Assembly: GCF_029029525.1 (NCBI RefSeq) | Contig: NZ_JAKJSC010000002.1 | Span: forward strand, 434,001-498,000 | Reading direction: 5' to 3' | Origin: Labilibaculum sp. DW002 | GTDB lineage: Bacteria > Bacteroidota > Bacteroidia > Bacteroidales > Marinifilaceae | DNA length: 64,000 nt | In this document: piece by piece, positions 62,221 through 64,000 of the stretch | How the letters are laid out: each line of letters opens with the position of its first letter | How positions within the stretch are numbered: position 1 is the first letter of the stretch | Position numbers and translations under genes: made by a program | The notes under the pieces: generated by a model | The model's input: the letters and a program-made list of their open reading frames with translations, nothing else | The model's database searches: none | What the model was told of the DNA's origin: nothing

Positions 62221-64000
62221 ATGAATATAGAAATGAAAAATATATATAAACAAATCAATAAGTTTAGTCTGGCATTAGCTGCAACAGGACTAATCTTTGG
62301 TGGCTGCGATGATTATTTGGATCAAGAGCCTAAAGACCAGGTAACTGAGGCGATTTATTACGAAACACAAGAACAATTTACGAATGCTTCTAATTATTTT
62401 TATACCCGTTTTGGTTGGGAAGAGGGTGATGGAGCTACAGATCTTTCAGGTAACATAGGTGACACTGATTATGCTTCTGGAAAAACAATTATTCCTGTTT
62501 CAGATGACATATGGAAAAATAACTACGTTTATTTACGAGTAATAAATCAACTGATTGAAAAAGCTGCAGAATACAATGGCGAGCAGTCTGAAATTTCAGC
62601 ATCTCTTGGTACGGCGTATTTCTTTAGAGCTTGGCATCACAATAAATTGTTGTTGCGTTTTGGTGGTGTACCTATTGTTACCCGTTCTTTGGATGTAAGT
62701 TCCGAGGAGGTTTATGCTCCACGTAATAGTCGTTATGAAGTAGTTAATCAGATGGTTTCAGATTTAGATATGGCAATTTCTCTTTTGCCAACTGCTACAT
62801 CTTTAGCTGATAGTGAGGTAGGTAAAATAACTGTTGAAGCAGCTAAGTCTTTCAAGGCTCGTATCTTGTTGCATGCTGCAACTTGGGAAAAGTATGTTAG
62901 TACAACTGCAGATGGCGATGGATCATCAGTAGGGGCAGGGTCTGCTAAACCAGCGGGATATCCTTCAGTTGATGAAATGTTTACTGAGGCTAAGAAAATG
63001 GCAACAGAAGTTATGAATAGTGGAGCTTTTGAACTATGGGACAAACGTGCGGAGATTGAAGCTGCATACCCAGGTTGGGGAGATCATCACCTGTTTTACT
63101 TTTTCTGTTTAGAAGATGGAACTTCTAATCCAGCTGGTCTTACCAAAGCTGATAACAAGGAGTTTATTATCCAAACAGTTTATGACTATATTTTAAGACA
63201 AAATAGAAATAATACAACTCATGCTAAACCTTGGGGACCATCACGTAAGTTGATGGATATGTATTTGTGTTCAGATGGTTTACCAGTGCAACATTCGGGT
63301 GTGTTTAACGGATACGGAATGATGACTTCAGAATTTCAAAATCGTGACCTGCGATTAGTTGGCTTGGTAAAAGAACCACTTAAAGAATACTGGGGATACG
63401 GATCAGGTACTGCAGGCGGTGGAGCTCAGTATGACAAAGATTTCTCTGATTTTTCTTGGGATTTCCGTTATGTTCCAAATTTAGATAACGAATCAGCTAC
63501 TCGTAATATGGGATATGAAGGGCGAAAATTAACCCACGAAAATTATTACCGTGAAACAAGGACTCAGTCTTATAACTTTCCATTACTTCGTTATGCTGAG
63601 GTGTTGTTAATATATGCTGAGGCTGCATGTGAATTAGGAGATGGAGTAATTTCAGATGGTGATTTGGACCTTTCTATCAATAAAATCAGAGAGCGTTCTG
63701 GTGTAGCAGATTTAACAAATGCATTAATTTCTCCTTTTAGTGATTTAACAATGCTTGGTGAAATTCGTCGTGAGCGTGCTATTGAGTTGTTTGGAGAGAA
63801 TTTCCGTTACGACGATTTAAAGCGTTGGGGAATTGCCGAAGAGGAATTGAATAAAAATGTTTGCGTTACTTATGTAGCAGGAACAGAATTTGAAACAGCA
63901 ATAGATCCGATGGATGCAACACTTAATATTTATAATGCTAGTGCATGGTCTTATGGTTTAACGACTACAGAAGAAGCAACTTCATCTTATGCAGGTATTG
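62221..64000 (+). CDS. SusD/RagB-family lipoprotein, 3' end beyond the window
   Basis: An open frame of at least 593 codons from ATG 62221, or from the ATG four codons on (MKNIYKQINKFSLALAATGL). The lipobox is LIFGGCDDYLDQEPKDQV. The helical core (GTAYFFRAWHHNKLLLRFGGVPI) and the C-terminal hallmark (EIRRERAIELFGENFRYDDLKRWGI) are present, so only the last few dozen residues are missing. It is longer than the two other SusD proteins here, as is common for large-ligand SusDs. It is co-transcribed with the preceding susC. Confidence 0.93.
   Translation, partial: MNIEMKNIYKQINKFSLALAATGLIFGGCDDYLDQEPKDQVTEAIYYETQEQFTNASNYFYTRFGWEEGDGATDLSGNIGDTDYASGKTIIPVSDDIWKNNYVYLRVINQLIEKAAEYNGEQSEISASLGTAYFFRAWHHNKLLLRFGGVPIVTRSLDVSSEEVYAPRNSRYEVVNQMVSDLDMAISLLPTATSLADSEVGKITVEAAKSFKARILLHAATWEKYVSTTADGDGSSVGAGSAKPAGYPSVDEMFTEAKKMATEVMNSGAFELWDKRAEIEAAYPGWGDHHLFYFFCLEDGTSNPAGLTKADNKEFIIQTVYDYILRQNRNNTTHAKPWGPSRKLMDMYLCSDGLPVQHSGVFNGYGMMTSEFQNRDLRLVGLVKEPLKEYWGYGSGTAGGGAQYDKDFSDFSWDFRYVPNLDNESATRNMGYEGRKLTHENYYRETRTQSYNFPLLRYAEVLLIYAEAACELGDGVISDGDLDLSINKIRERSGVADLTNALISPFSDLTMLGEIRRERAIELFGENFRYDDLKRWGIAEEELNKNVCVTYVAGTEFETAIDPMDATLNIYNASAWSYGLTTTEEATSSYAGI

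Overview
The window looks like part of a chromosome of a marine or anaerobic member of the Bacteroidota, most likely a Bacteroidales/Marinilabiliales relative of Marinifilum or Labilibaculum (genus-level placement is inference). The grounds are the strong A+T bias, three SusC/SusD pairs, Bacteroidota-style -7 boxes (TAnnTTTG), a giant hybrid two-component regulator, a sigma/FecR pair and a Nudix-type sugar regulator.

Region 1 (1-6670) is housekeeping: a partial, apparently frameshifted NfeD membrane protease behind an EI24/CysZ-like protein, then purB, an MsbA-type ABC exporter, tRNA-Trp with a duplicated 5' end beside it, a double iron-sulfur protein (YjdI type plus CDGSH) and a short hibernation factor HPF. 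Several clean intrinsic terminators separate them.

Region 2 (6960-24770, all minus strand) is a beta-glucan utilisation locus. Transcription order is Nudix-type regulator, GPH-family symporter, GH94 phosphorylase, GH9 endoglucanase, susC, susD, GH30, GH3, GH3. The surface GH9 and GH30 would cut the polymer, SusCD imports oligosaccharides, the GH3 enzymes trim them in the periplasm, the symporter takes up the disaccharide and the cytoplasmic GH94 phosphorolyses it. A promoter with a palindrome just downstream precedes the regulator gene, and a related palindrome precedes GH94. The susC leader carries a duplicated hairpin with a conserved loop.

Region 3 (25262-36480) holds signalling genes and orphans: cheR, two hybrid histidine kinases and an alpha/beta hydrolase in one tight minus-strand run, then an unknown two-helix membrane protein, a tiny membrane protein and a TlpA-like thioredoxin lipoprotein.

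Region 4 (36580-42970) is accessory DNA: a DUF2130 protein with a tandemly duplicated coiled coil, a GH43-CBM protein, two orphan membrane-protein genes and a decayed PH-like gene. The orphans are separated by at least four long imperfect palindromes that resemble integron attC sites. Next to this lies a non-coding array of 12 units phased every 21-22 bp, followed by inverted copies.

Region 5 (43031-53420) is a sigma/anti-sigma controlled SusCD locus with no glycoside hydrolase but with a zinc metallopeptidase lipoprotein and a DUF4302 lipoprotein, plus two tiny membrane proteins. Region 6 (53866-64000) is a 1370-residue hybrid two-component regulator divergent from a third susC and a susD that runs off the window.
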